Shown: one piece after another, positions 52,758 through 62,800 of the stretch
Layout: the number at the start of each line of letters is the position of its first letter
How positions within the stretch are numbered: the first letter of the stretch is position 1
Position numbers and translations under genes: made by a program
Notes under the pieces: model-generated
The model's input: only the letters and a program-made list of their open reading frames with translations
Databases searched by the model: none
What the model was told of the DNA's origin: nothing
NCBI GenBank assembly: GCA_964399635.1
Contig: CAYNRU010000043.1
Span: 124,001 to 188,000 of the forward strand
Source: UBA4615 sp964399635
GTDB lineage: Bacteria; Pseudomonadota; Gammaproteobacteria; Burkholderiales; Burkholderiaceae_E
Reading direction: 5' to 3'
DNA: 64,000 nt

Positions 52758-52790
52758 GGGCTTTCCTCGAGGATTGCCGTCAATGAATGA

Positions 52791-52807
52791 TTAGGAAATT
52801 TTAGGAA
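52791..52807. promoter_or_regulatory. Direct repeat TTAGGAA in the wHTH regulator/methyltransferase divergent region
   Basis: TTAGGAA occurs at 52791-52797 and 52801-52807, spaced 10 bp start to start, 34 bp upstream of the wHTH regulator start. Tandem direct repeats with about one helical turn are the layout recognised by OmpR-family winged helices. The stretch is unusually AT-rich for this window. Confidence 0.4.
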
Positions 52808-52911
52808 CGTTATCAGGTTCTTGAAGGACCTTCAGCAATCTCCCGGCGCAAGGTTCGCCAAGTCGGCGTGCGATTCGCGTGCGCCCAAACCGACCAGGCT
52901 GGAGATCGCCC

Positions 52912-53724
52912 ATGGACACTCACTTGGACCTCGTCGCACTGAAAGGCCGCCAGCAACTTGCCTGGGGGAGCGGAGACTACGCCGTCATCGGCACCACGCT
53001 GCAGATCGTGGGCGAGCAACTCGCCGAGGCGTGCGACCTGCGTACCGACGAGCGCGTGCTCGACGTGGCTGCCGGCAACGGCAACGCGACGCTGGCCGCC
53101 GCCCGGCGCGGCTGCCTCGTCACCTCCACCGACTATGTCGCCAGCCTCCTAGAGCGAGGCGCCGAGCGTGCCCGTGCCGAGGGCCTGAAGGCGACCTTCC
53201 AGGTCGCCGACGCCGAGGCGTTGCCCTTTCACGATGGCAGCTACGACGCCGTGCTGTCGACCTTCGGCGTGATGTTCTCGCCCGACCAGGGACGTGCCGC
53301 CGCCGAGCTGGCGCGGGTGTGCCGCCCGGGCGGCCGCATCGGCCTGGCCAATTGGACGCCGGAGGGCTTCATCGGGCAGGTCTTCAAGACCCTGGGTCGC
53401 CACGTGCCGCCGCCGGCCGGCGTGCAGCCGCCCTCGCGCTGGGGCGTCGAGGCGACCCTGCATGCGCTGTTTGGCGAGGCGGCCAGCGCGATCTCGGTGA
53501 CGCCGCGCCACTTCAACTTCCGCTACCGCTCGCCTGCGCACTTCATCGATGTCTTTCGCACCTGGTACGGGCCGATCCACAAGGCCTTCGCGTCACTGCC
53601 GGCCGACGGCGCGCAAGCCCTGGAGAGCGATCTGACCGCCCTGCTGATGCGCATGAACCGTGCGGGCGCGGCCTCGCTGGTGGTGCCCAGCGAGTACCTC
53701 GAAGTCATCGTGACGCGGCGCTGA
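52912..53724 (+). CDS. Class I SAM-dependent methyltransferase
   Basis: 270 residues from ATG 52912 (GGAGAT upstream). The AdoMet-binding motif I is VLDVAAGNGNATLAAARRG (about 47-65), motif II includes the acidic TSTDYVASLLERG, and motif III is FQVADAEALPFHDGSYDAVL. The RVCRPGGRIGLANWTPEG segment is typical of ubiquinone/menaquinone-type methyltransferases. The acceptor is unknown. A hydrolase gene starts 5 bp after its stop. Confidence 0.87.
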   Translation: MDTHLDLVALKGRQQLAWGSGDYAVIGTTLQIVGEQLAEACDLRTDERVLDVAAGNGNATLAAARRGCLVTSTDYVASLLERGAERARAEGLKATFQVADAEALPFHDGSYDAVLSTFGVMFSPDQGRAAAELARVCRPGGRIGLANWTPEGFIGQVFKTLGRHVPPPAGVQPPSRWGVEATLHALFGEAASAISVTPRHFNFRYRSPAHFIDVFRTWYGPIHKAFASLPADGAQALESDLTALLMRMNRAGAASLVVPSEYLEVIVTRR

Positions 53725-53729
53725 ATGCC

Positions 53730-54575
53730 ATGGCCGCTGCAGTGACCGACACCTCACCGCCCATGCCGTTCCACCGCGAGGCCGGTATGGGGCCCGGCGT
53801 GGTCTGCATCCACTGCAACGCCAGCAGCTCCTCTCAGTGGCGCCCGCTGATGGACCGGCTGGCCCCGCGCCACCGCGTGCTCGCACCCGATACCCACGGC
53901 GCTGGCCGCGGGCCGGCCTGGCCGAGCGACCGTGCGCTGACGCTGAGCGACGAGGTGGCGTCGCTCGAACCCGTCCTGGCCCGCGCGGGCGCGCCGCTCG
54001 CGCTGGTCGGCCACTCGTACGGCGGCGCGGTGGCGCTGCTCGCTGCCCTGCGGCAGCCCGAGCGGGTGCATGCGCTGGTGCTGTACGAGCCCACGCTCTT
54101 TGCGCTGGTCGATGCCGCGTCGCCGGCGCCCAACGAGGCCGACGGCATTCGCCGCACGGTGGCGCTGGCGTCGGCTGCGCTCGCCCGCGGTGACCGGAGC
54201 GCGGCTGCGGAAGGCTTCATCGACTACTGGATGGGCGCAGGCGCCTTCTTAGCCAAGCCCGATGCACAGCGCAACGCGGTCGAGGCCGCCATCGTCAACG
54301 TGCAGGGCTGGGGCGAGGCGCTGTTTGGCGACACCACGCCGCTGGCGGCACTTCGGGCGCTCGAGATGCCGGTGCTGCTGATGCAGGGCAGCGAGACCAC
54401 CCCCTCGGCGCGCGCGGTGGCCAGGCTTCTGGCGCGGACGCTGCCGCGGGTCGAGACCCTGACCTTTCGGGGCCTGGGCCACATGGGGCCGGTCACGCAT
54501 GCGGCGCAGGTCGACGAAGCCATCGACGGCTTCCTGCGCCGCCACCCTGCCCGTCGAGCGATCGCGGCGGGCTGA
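53730..54575 (+). CDS. Alpha/beta hydrolase
   Basis: 281 residues from ATG 53730. IHCNASSSSQWRPLMDRLAP is the oxyanion region, DTHGAGRGPAWP follows, and the nucleophile elbow is LALVGHSYGGAVALLAA with Ser. An acid is likely in MQGSETTPSARAV and the His is in RGLGHMGPVTHA. It immediately follows the methyltransferase, suggesting joint action on one metabolite. The substrate is unknown. Confidence 0.85.
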   Translation: MAAAVTDTSPPMPFHREAGMGPGVVCIHCNASSSSQWRPLMDRLAPRHRVLAPDTHGAGRGPAWPSDRALTLSDEVASLEPVLARAGAPLALVGHSYGGAVALLAALRQPERVHALVLYEPTLFALVDAASPAPNEADGIRRTVALASAALARGDRSAAAEGFIDYWMGAGAFLAKPDAQRNAVEAAIVNVQGWGEALFGDTTPLAALRALEMPVLLMQGSETTPSARAVARLLARTLPRVETLTFRGLGHMGPVTHAAQVDEAIDGFLRRHPARRAIAAG

Positions 54576-54752
54576 AATCACGGTCCGGCGCGAGGCGGGT
54601 GCGGCCGCCATCTTGGCTGCCTGGTCGCATCCGGCTGCTGCCGACGCGGCGCCTTGCGAGGGGCTGGTTCTGTCGTTCTAATGGTCGGCGAAACAGCGCT
54701 CCCATCGGGGGCCGATCCGGCCGCCCTCGTCTTGACTTACGGAGGAACACAC

Positions 54753-55133
54753 ATGGCACGTCAGATCGTCTACACCCCGCGGGCAGCCAAGCCTCCCGCG
54801 ACCTACAGCCAGGCAGTCAAGGCCGCCGGCCTCGTCTTCGTCTCCGGCACGGCGCCCACCGACGCGGCCACGGGCGCCATCCAGGGCACGACCATCCAGG
54901 AGCAGACCCGCCAGTGCCTGACCAACATCCAGGCGATCCTTGAAGCAGCGGGCAGTTGCATGGACAAGATCGTCAGCGCCACGGTCGTGATGGCCGATGA
55001 GGACGAATTCGCGGGAATGAACGAGGAGTGGTTGAGGTGGTTCCCCGTCGACCCGCCCGCCCGCCAGGGCGCGAAACTGCCCGTCCGGATCCCCGGCCTG
55101 AAGGTGTCCATCGCAGCGGTCGCCGAGGCATGA
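54753..55133 (+). CDS. RidA family (YjgF/YER057c/UK114) protein
   Basis: 126 residues, from ATG 54753 with GGAGGAA upstream. KPPATYSQAVKAAGLVFVSG, TTIQEQTRQCLTNIQAILEA and GSCMDKIVSATVVMADEDEF match the trimeric RidA fold. In the archetypal deaminase the substrate Arg lies in a motif near the C-terminus; here the corresponding region is RQGAKLPVRIPGLKVSI, with an Arg in the right place. RidA hydrolyses reactive enamine/imine intermediates. The subgroup cannot be fixed by eye. Confidence 0.88.
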   Translation: MARQIVYTPRAAKPPATYSQAVKAAGLVFVSGTAPTDAATGAIQGTTIQEQTRQCLTNIQAILEAAGSCMDKIVSATVVMADEDEFAGMNEEWLRWFPVDPPARQGAKLPVRIPGLKVSIAAVAEA

Positions 55134-55228
55134 TTCGCGAACGGGGACTCGAAGCGCGGCAGCTGCGATCCGCTGGCGCCCTCGGTGTGCGTGATGCGCT
55201 CGGCTGCCCGCTGCCGCACCGATAGCGC

Positions 55229-55864
55229 CTACCGACTTGCCGCCAGTGCCGCCGCATACGACGGCGTGCCGGGGGCGGGAATGACCCAGTAGTAGACCGA
55301 ACGACCCGCCACGTCCAGCGTCTGCTCGGGCTTCCAGCTTCCCATGGTGAACGCGTGCGACACGATGCGGGTCCCCGGCTTCAGATCCTTCAGGAGCTTG
55401 GGCAGGAGCCTGAGGTTGAGCTCGGGCAGCAGGTACAGCGTCACCACCGTGGCCTCGCGGAAGTCGGATTCAAAGACATCGCCCTGCACGATGCGTGTCC
55501 TGTCCGTCAGCTTCTCTGCCCGCACAAAACACTGTGCGAGCCTGGCCATGTCCGGGTTGAACTCGATGCCGATCGAGGTGGCGCCCAGCTTCCCGGCCGC
55601 GATGGCGATCTTGCCGTCGCCCGCGCCCAGGTCATAGACGATGTCCTTGGGCGTGACCATGGCGACCTGCAGCATGCGCTGCACCACTTCATCCGGCGTG
55701 GGCACCCAGACGACATCCTTGCCCTCCTGACCCGACTCCGGCTTGTAGGACTGCGTGCAGCTCGCGCGATCGGGTGCGGCGACCTGTGCCGAGGCGTTGC
55801 CGATCGCCAGAGCGAGCAGCGCGGCCAGCGCGACGACGTGGGTGATGCGAGCAAAGCCAGGCAT
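55229..55864 (-). CDS. Exported SAM-dependent methyltransferase-like protein
   Basis: 211 residues with a clear signal peptide (ITHVVALAALLALAIGNASA). After it, WVPTPDEVVQRMLQVAMVTP, the glycine motif DIVYDLGAGDGKIAIAAGKL, GIEFNPDMARLAQCF and a DVFESDF segment form a class I methyltransferase fold. The C-terminus includes GSWKPEQTLDVAGRSVYYWV. A methyltransferase beyond the inner membrane would lack its usual cytosolic AdoMet supply, so the leader is notable; related exported proteins are known from many proteobacteria, with function unknown. Confidence 0.8.
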   Translation of the reverse strand: MPGFARITHVVALAALLALAIGNASAQVAAPDRASCTQSYKPESGQEGKDVVWVPTPDEVVQRMLQVAMVTPKDIVYDLGAGDGKIAIAAGKLGATSIGIEFNPDMARLAQCFVRAEKLTDRTRIVQGDVFESDFREATVVTLYLLPELNLRLLPKLLKDLKPGTRIVSHAFTMGSWKPEQTLDVAGRSVYYWVIPAPGTPSYAAALAASR

Positions 55865-56004
55865 GGTGTCTCGGTTCTCCGTTGGTGGGCGTGGGAAGTG
55901 ATTGAGTTGCGCTGAAGCATAATCGTTGCGTGCGGCGGTTTCGAGTTGAGGGGCGCTTTTTTGGGATGTCGTGCGCTATCTTCCAACCGCGCGAGCCCGC
56001 CCGA

Positions 56005-56029
56005 GAGGGCGCGGCGCCGCCGATGCGCC
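56005..56029 (-). repeat. Dispersed GC-rich motif, inverted copy left of the nuclease-helicase gene
   Basis: Read on the minus strand, GGCGCATCGGCGGCGC is followed by CGCGCCCTC. It pairs in inverted orientation with 59545-59566 at the 3' end of the nuclease-helicase gene (one mismatch plus a three-base gap). Related cores lie in the tandem repeat at 23899-23980. Confidence 0.45.
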
Positions 56030-56132
56030 ACCGGTCGTTCGTCCATGGCCAATAGCCCGAAGTGATGAGGGACTGCCGAGCTTGCCGGCCTAGGATCGTC
56101 CGTTCCCCGCCCTTCTTCGCAACGGCCTTCCC

Positions 56133-59100
56133 TTGCAGCGCCTCGACGACCGCATCCTCCATTCGGCCAGCGACCTGGTCCACTTCCTGGAATGCGGGCA
56201 CAGGACGACGCTGGACCTCCAGGACCTGGACGACCCCCAGCCCAAGGCGCAGGACGACGAGCACGCGCAGCTGATCCAGCGCAAGGGCGTCGAGCACGAG
56301 ACACGATTCCTGCAGACCCTTCGCGCGCGGCACGCACGTGTCGTCGACATCACCGAGGCCGGCCGCGGCAACGCGCTGCGCGCAGCGGCCACCCTGGAGG
56401 CGATGCGGGCCGGCGTCGACATCGTGTTCCAGGCGACCCTGCTCGACGGCGACCTGATCGGGCACGCCGACTTCCTGCGGCGCGTGCCGGGACGGTCGCG
56501 ATTTGGCGACTGGCGCTACGAGGTCCTCGACACCAAGCTCGCCCGCCGCGAGCGCGCCAAGTTCCTGGTGCAGCTCGCGTTCTACTCCCGGCTGCTCGGC
56601 CGCGCGCAGGCTGCGGAACCCGCGCTGATGCACGTCGTGCTCGGCAACGGCGTGGAGCGCGCCTTCCGCTGCGCGGACTACGCGCGCTACGTCGATCGAC
56701 AGCTGGGGCGCTACCTCGACCGCGTGGCCACGCGACTGGCCGCCACCTACCCCGACCCGTGCGAGGCCTGCGCCCAGTGCCGATGGCGCGACCGATGCGA
56801 CGCGCAGCGCGTGGCGGACGATCACCTGTCCCAGGTCGCACGCATCACCACGCTGCAGATCCGCCGCCTGCAGGACGCGGGCGTGAACACGCTGGCCACG
56901 CTCGCCGAGCTGCCCGAAACCACGAAAGTGCCGCGGATCCAGCCCGACACCCTCGCCAGGCTGAGGCCCCAGGCCATGTTGCAGCTGCGCGCGCGGCGCG
57001 ACGGCGAGCGTCATCTCGAGCAGCTGCCCGCCGACCCCGACGGCCAACGCGGATTCGCCCGCCTGCCGGCGCCCGACCCTGGCGACCTGTTCTTCGACAT
57101 GGAGGGCGATCCCCTCGACGAGGGCGGGCTCGAGTACCTGTTCGGCGTGTGGGGCATCGGGGTCGACGAGAGCCGGCCCACCGAAGAGGGGTTCCGTGCG
57201 TTCTGGGCCACCGATCGCCGCGAGGAGCGCCGGGCCTTCGAGGCTTTCATGGACTTCGTCACCGAGCGTGTGCTGCTGCATCCGGGCGCCCATGTCTACC
57301 ACTACGCGTCCTACGAGGCGACCGCGCTCAAGCGCCTGATGTGCGCGCACGGCACCCGCGAGACCGAGGTCGACCAGCTGCTGCGCGACCACCGGCTGGT
57401 GGATCTCTACACGGTGGTGCGCGAGTCGCTGCGCATCTCCGAGCCCGCCTATTCCATCAAGAACGTCGAGCGCTTCTACCGCGACGCGCGCGACGGCGAC
57501 GTCAAGGACGGCGGCGCGAGCATCGTGTGGTTCGAGCGCTGGCGCGAGACCGGCGAGCAGAAGCTGCTGGACGACATCGAGGCGTACAACCGCGAGGACG
57601 TGGTGTCCACGCAGGACCTGCATCGGTGGCTGCTCGGGCTGCGGCCGGAAGGGATGGCCTGGCATACAGGCGATGCCGCGGCGGCGGCAGCCGCCGCAGC
57701 GCCCGAGCCGCCGTCGCCGCACCGCGTCGCCATCGACGCGGCACGCGTCGCGCTGGAGGCTCTGCTGCCCGCCGATCCGGCCACTTGGACCGAGCTCGAC
57801 CACCGCCGCGAGCTGACCGCGCAGCTGCTCGACTTTCACCGGCGCGCCGACAAGCCGGCGTGGTGGGCGATGTTCGATCGGCAGACCTGGGACGACGAGA
57901 CGCTGATCGAGGACGTCGAGTGCCTGGGCGGGCTGCAGTTCGATCCCGAGCACCCACCCTTGAGAGACAACAAGTCCATCGTCTGGACGTACACATATCC
58001 GCCGCAGGACACCAAGCTCAAGACCGGGGACAACGCACTCGTCACATTCAACCGGGATCCGGCCAATTCGCTCGTGATCGACGAGGCCGAAAGACGCGTC
58101 CGCTTCCGGCATCTGGCCAAGCGCGGCGCCCTCCCCGACCGGATCGCGCTCGGCCCGGCGGGCCCGATCTCGACCAAAGCGCTCGAAGCAGCCATCGTCC
58201 GCTTCGCGGCATCCGTGCAGGCCGACAATGGCCGCTATCCCGCCATCGAAGCGATCCTGCACCGTCGAGCGCCTCGCATCACCGGCCACGCCGATGGCGA
58301 ACCGATCGTCGACGCCCGGCGCGAGGCCCTGCCTCAGATCATCGACGCCGTCTCGCGCATGGACCGTAGTGCCGTCTTCGTCCAGGGCCCGCCTGGGTCC
58401 GGCAAGACCTACACCGGATCCCACGTCATCGCCGATCTGCTCGCGCGCGGCTACAGCGTGGGCGTCTCCTCCAACAGCCACAAGGCGATCGACAACCTTC
58501 TGAGCGCGGTCGAGAAGGTCGCGGCCGCGAGAGGGCAGGCCTTCCGCGGCGCGAAGAAGGCGAGCGGGCGCAACCCCGGCAGTGAGTTCCAGAGCGCGAA
58601 CATTTCAAGCGTAAGCGACAACGACGACATCGTCGGCGCCGGCTACCAGCTCGTGGCTGGCACCGCCTGGCTGTTCGCCGACCCCGGCCTGGACCAGAGC
58701 CTCGACTACCTGTTTGTCGACGAGGCCGGCCAAGTGGCGCTGGCCAACCTCGTCGCGATGGCCACCTGCGCGCGCAACCTCGTGCTGCTCGGCGACCAGA
58801 TGCAGCTCGGCCAGCCCACCCAGGGCGTGCATCCCGGACGCTCCGGCGATTCCTCGCTGGAATACCTGCTCGACGGCGTCGCCACCATCGCCCCCGAGCG
58901 CGGCATCTTCCTGAAGGACACCTACCGGATGCAGCCCGACCTGTGCGGGTTCATCTCGGAAGCCGTCTACGACGGGCGCCTCGCCTCCCACGCCACCACC
59001 CATGCGCAGCGCCTGCTGCTGAACGCGACCGCCGACCCCGCCCTGCAGCCGACCGGCCTGCGTTTCGTGCCAGTGACGCACGACGCCTGCGGCCAGTACA

Positions 59101-59618
59101 GCCACGAGGAGGCCGGGGTCGTGAAGACGTTGCTGGAGAACCTGCTCACCCAGCGTTACCGCGATGGAGACGGCCGCGACCATCCCCTCACCCTCAAAGA
59201 CATCGTCGTCGTCGCGCCCTACAACCTTCAGGTCAACCTGCTCAAGCGCGTGCTGCCCGCGGGCGCACGCGTCGGTACCGTGGACAAGTTCCAGGGCCAG
59301 GAGGCGCAGGTGGCGATCGTGTCGATGGCGACGTCGAGCGGGGAATATCTGCCGCGGTCGATGGCGTTCCTGTACAGCAGGAACCGGCTCAACGTGGCGA
59401 TGTCGCGCGCGCGGTGTTTGGCGGTGATGGTGGCGAGCCCGGGGCTGTTGGACGTGCAGTGCGGGACGGCGGAGGAGATGGGGTTGGTGAATTTGATGTG
59501 TTGGGTGGCAGATGTGTCGGCGAACGGTCCGGGGCGGGCGTCCGGGCGCATCGGAGGCGCGCCCTCACAGAGCGGTCCTGCCGAACCGTCAGGCTCATTC
59601 ACTGAGCCCAGCCACTGA
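56133..59618 (+). CDS. TM0106-family RecB-like nuclease with SF1 (Dna2/Upf1-like) helicase
   Basis: 1161 residues from TTG 56133. The N-terminal RecB-like nuclease has GHADFLRR (Asp112) and YEVLDTKLARR (Asp133, Lys135). It carries Cys21 and a CEACAQCRWRDRC cluster (Cys213, 216, 222) suited to an AddB-type 4Fe-4S site. The middle has an RNase H-like 3'-5' exonuclease-type domain (DLFFDMEGDPLDEGGLEYLF at about 315). The helicase has Walker A FVQGPPGSGKTYTGS (about 748), Walker B FVDEAGQ (about 862) and SRNRLNVAMSRAR (about 1083). A DNA-processing enzyme, common in defence islands. The last 35 residues are low-complexity and contain a dispersed-repeat motif. Confidence 0.85.
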   Translation: MQRLDDRILHSASDLVHFLECGHRTTLDLQDLDDPQPKAQDDEHAQLIQRKGVEHETRFLQTLRARHARVVDITEAGRGNALRAAATLEAMRAGVDIVFQATLLDGDLIGHADFLRRVPGRSRFGDWRYEVLDTKLARRERAKFLVQLAFYSRLLGRAQAAEPALMHVVLGNGVERAFRCADYARYVDRQLGRYLDRVATRLAATYPDPCEACAQCRWRDRCDAQRVADDHLSQVARITTLQIRRLQDAGVNTLATLAELPETTKVPRIQPDTLARLRPQAMLQLRARRDGERHLEQLPADPDGQRGFARLPAPDPGDLFFDMEGDPLDEGGLEYLFGVWGIGVDESRPTEEGFRAFWATDRREERRAFEAFMDFVTERVLLHPGAHVYHYASYEATALKRLMCAHGTRETEVDQLLRDHRLVDLYTVVRESLRISEPAYSIKNVERFYRDARDGDVKDGGASIVWFERWRETGEQKLLDDIEAYNREDVVSTQDLHRWLLGLRPEGMAWHTGDAAAAAAAAAPEPPSPHRVAIDAARVALEALLPADPATWTELDHRRELTAQLLDFHRRADKPAWWAMFDRQTWDDETLIEDVECLGGLQFDPEHPPLRDNKSIVWTYTYPPQDTKLKTGDNALVTFNRDPANSLVIDEAERRVRFRHLAKRGALPDRIALGPAGPISTKALEAAIVRFAASVQADNGRYPAIEAILHRRAPRITGHADGEPIVDARREALPQIIDAVSRMDRSAVFVQGPPGSGKTYTGSHVIADLLARGYSVGVSSNSHKAIDNLLSAVEKVAAARGQAFRGAKKASGRNPGSEFQSANISSVSDNDDIVGAGYQLVAGTAWLFADPGLDQSLDYLFVDEAGQVALANLVAMATCARNLVLLGDQMQLGQPTQGVHPGRSGDSSLEYLLDGVATIAPERGIFLKDTYRMQPDLCGFISEAVYDGRLASHATTHAQRLLLNATADPALQPTGLRFVPVTHDACGQYSHEEAGVVKTLLENLLTQRYRDGDGRDHPLTLKDIVVVAPYNLQVNLLKRVLPAGARVGTVDKFQGQEAQVAIVSMATSSGEYLPRSMAFLYSRNRLNVAMSRARCLAVMVASPGLLDVQCGTAEEMGLVNLMCWVADVSANGPGRASGRIGGAPSQSGPAEPSGSFTEPSH
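59545..59566 (+). repeat. Dispersed GC-rich motif, copy at the 3' end of the nuclease-helicase gene
   Basis: GGCGCATCGGAGGCGC is followed by GCCCTC. It lies inside the final codons of the nuclease-helicase gene (translated as RIGGAP) and is inverted relative to the copy at 56005-56029, so the two bracket the gene. Confidence 0.45.
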
Positions 59619-59832
59619 GACCCTGGATCAGATGCCCAGCCCTTACCCTCGTTCGGCGGCCAATATGACGGCTAAGAATTCCGTCAACTCGCCGCTGTTC
59701 TCACGAAGCGATCGTTTTCGTTTTGACGTTACGAGATGGCTGCTGAGGTTAACCCCTGCAGTTCTTGATTGCATGCGGGCGCAAGAATGCGCTGAACATG
59801 CGGGGCCCCAATAAGAACAGAGGGCGAGACAG

Positions 59833-62800
59833 GTGGAGCAAGATAGGGCGTTGGTTCATGAGCTGCTCGCTCGGCACGAGCGCTCGGCACGCGAGGCATT
59901 GAAGAAGGCCCATGCCCCTTTCTTGGGTCTGTTTGGAGTCTTGATTGCACGCGAGGCGCACGACACCATTGCCGCCGAAATCCGCCGCTACAAGCAACCG
60001 CAGGCGTTTTCTCGACGTCTCACGCAGTACCCGGCGCTGTTCGCTATCTGGCTCGCCGAGCATGTAATGCACGGGGTCGGCTCTTCGGGCCACTTCGACG
60101 TCTATCCACATGTTCGCAAGGCGCTTGGCACTACAGCCGAGTTGAGCACTCCGGAACGTGAGGCGCTATGGCACGCGTTCCGTCAAGCGCTTCTGACGCT
60201 GGGCATTCAGCCTCTGGCCCGCGGCAGCGGTAGCCACTACATGACTGACGAGTACGTTCGCCAAGCCGGTGTGCCTCTGGCCTTCGCGGACGACCTCGCA
60301 AAAGAAATGTTGGCGCATGCGAGAAAGCTCGGTCTCCCCGACGAGGACGACCAAGAGGGGCTTTTGACGTGGCAAACGGCGCTGCTGGGCCGGTTGCAGC
60401 CACCATTCAGCGTCACCGCACGCCGTGCCGTCGAGCGTGACTCCCAAGCCTATTACACCCGCGCGTTCCTGCGCGTCCATAACAATCAGGGGCATGCGAC
60501 TGCGGGAGATGTACTCGAGCAGAAACTCGCCCAGGCCTTTTTGGCAGACGACCACCGTCCGCTCACTAAACGAGCCGCCATTCCTCAACTACTGTATCGA
60601 GACGGACTGTTGGGGCTTTGGCTACCTGCGGTTAACCAGCGGGTCCAGTATCAGATGCGCTGCGGCGAATTGACGACGGCCATTCGATGTGGCGAGGAGG
60701 GCGGGTTTCGGCAGCTGCTCGGAGACCTTCCCCCAGATGTGGAGGTGAAAACGTCCTCTGGCGAGCGGTTACTGAGCGCGAAGCTCTGGCGTGACAGACT
60801 AGGAAACCGTGTGCTTGTCTTCAACGACGCAGGGCGACTAAAGGCGACTGCACAGCTCGGCCAAGCGGACGCAGTGGAACTTCCCCCAGGGGAGTACGTG
60901 GCGCTGTGCCGTTTTGAGCCGACTGCGCCAGTAAGTTGGCAGGAGCTCAGCGACGACCCTAGGCTGGTCGAAGTTGCGCTATCGATTGGACCCGGGGCTG
61001 CGGCGGAGATTCGCAACGGGCCGGCCGCAGTCAAATTCCTTGGCGAGAACAGGCCAACGTTTCGATTCGACGGGAATCTCAAGGCAAGCTCGGAGCGCAC
61101 AGAGTTCTATTTTGGCCGACTCGCTGCGCTCGGCAGCGTACCGGAGGAATGGTATGAGTCCGCCCAGCTCGGTGCTTTCGAGTTGCGGGTGAACGGGGCT
61201 TTCGGAAAGTCCGTGGCGTTGCCCGTCGAATTGAATGCGGCGGGCGAATTTTCCGTCGAGCTTCAGCATGACTTCGCCCGTTCCGGGATCTCCGCAGGGC
61301 TGCAACGCATCACCGTCGAATTGGCTAAACGAGGCGAGGCACGTGCGCTACACCGCGAATCAACCCTTTACTGGGTTGGATTAACCAAGGTCACTTCTGG
61401 TCTGCGCTTCACTTATTCCCAACGGCCTGCGAACTTGGTTACCTCGGCTTGCGTTGGGCTGAAGGTGACGGACTCCGAGGCGAGCCCGTCGCCCGACGCC
61501 GGGCGAATCGTCAGGATGACTTTCGATATCGGTTCGGGGCGCTTGGTGTACCTAACCTGGAAACGCCCTGGCATCTACGTCGAAGTCGAGACGGTAGGTT
61601 CAGATGGGGGGCTGGCGCGTTCGAGCCGGGCGTTGGGCTGCGTCGAATCGGTATCGCTGGTCCAGAGCAAGCGAATCATAGTGAGCGCGTCGGAGCCCGG
61701 AACTTTGGCGCTCGGCGACTGGTCGAAGTTCGTCGACTTCTCTGTCCATCCGGCGACGACCCTTCCGGCGAGCTTCCTTGCGAGCCGCGCGGGTCCGGGT
61801 GCACGACGGCTCGTCTATCGAACCGGCGGCGCGGGTGCAGAGGTCACGTTGCTGACCCTGTCCCAACCGCACGTTGCCACCGCAGTTACGACTACTTCAG
61901 TCGCGAACCTATTCGAGACTCGTATCACAACGATCGGTGAGCCGACCGAGGTCCGCCTTATTCTCGACGACTTGGCGCGGGGTCGCACCCTCTCGGTCCA
62001 GCTGCACCTTGATGCGGGAGCCTGGAAGACAGCGGATTTTGGCCGCTTCGAGGCTCATGCGTTGCCGTTGGGGGCACAGCACTGCCTGTACACGACGCTC
62101 GATATCAAGGCGCTTGGTCGTGGTCTGTGGCGCTTGCGGTTTGAGGCTTTGATTGGAGAAGTGTGGGGTCGGCTCGAAGACCAGACCGAGGGTCAGGTCG
62201 CATTGACACTTGCGATTGATGAATCAGGCCAAGAGATATCCGGCGCCGCGGTCGTGGCCGACGTTGAGTCGCTGTCGCCGGGCGAAGTCATAGAGCGGCT
62301 CACGTTCATCGAGGCACATTCCCAATGCTGCTGGTCCACGCTTTGCGTGGAGCGGCTCATCTGGCTGGGAAAGTACCGTTCTGCACTTATCGGGCGCTTG
62401 AGTGGCGACGCGGCGAGCCACCTCACTCGGTTGGTCGACATGGTCGTCGCGGCGCCGCCCGAAGGAGGGCGTGCCGGCTGGGTGCCCAAGCGCTCGGTCA
62501 GCGCTGACCAACTCGACCTGTTTGCGTTGCAGCGAAGCAACTACCGCCGAGTAAATGACCGGCCGCATCCGCTATCAATTGCCTTGAGGGCTGCAGCCCT
62601 GCTCGACGCTCCTGGCGCTGCCGTATTCGGCGAAACGGTGCATCAAGCCGCGGCGTGCGCTTTCAAGAACGCCGGAGAAATCGTCCGCGGCAGTCGACCG
62701 AGAAGCTTCACTCTCACTACTTACCTTGAAGTCGTGAGGCACACCGCTTCGGAGGAGGTCTACCGGCTCGACGATGACTCGTTCGTTCCTCGAGCGGGGG

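Noticed and set aside
55689..58481. 930-codon minus-strand open frame opposite the nuclease-helicase
   Set aside because: Antisense shadow; the nuclease-helicase motifs on plus are unambiguous.
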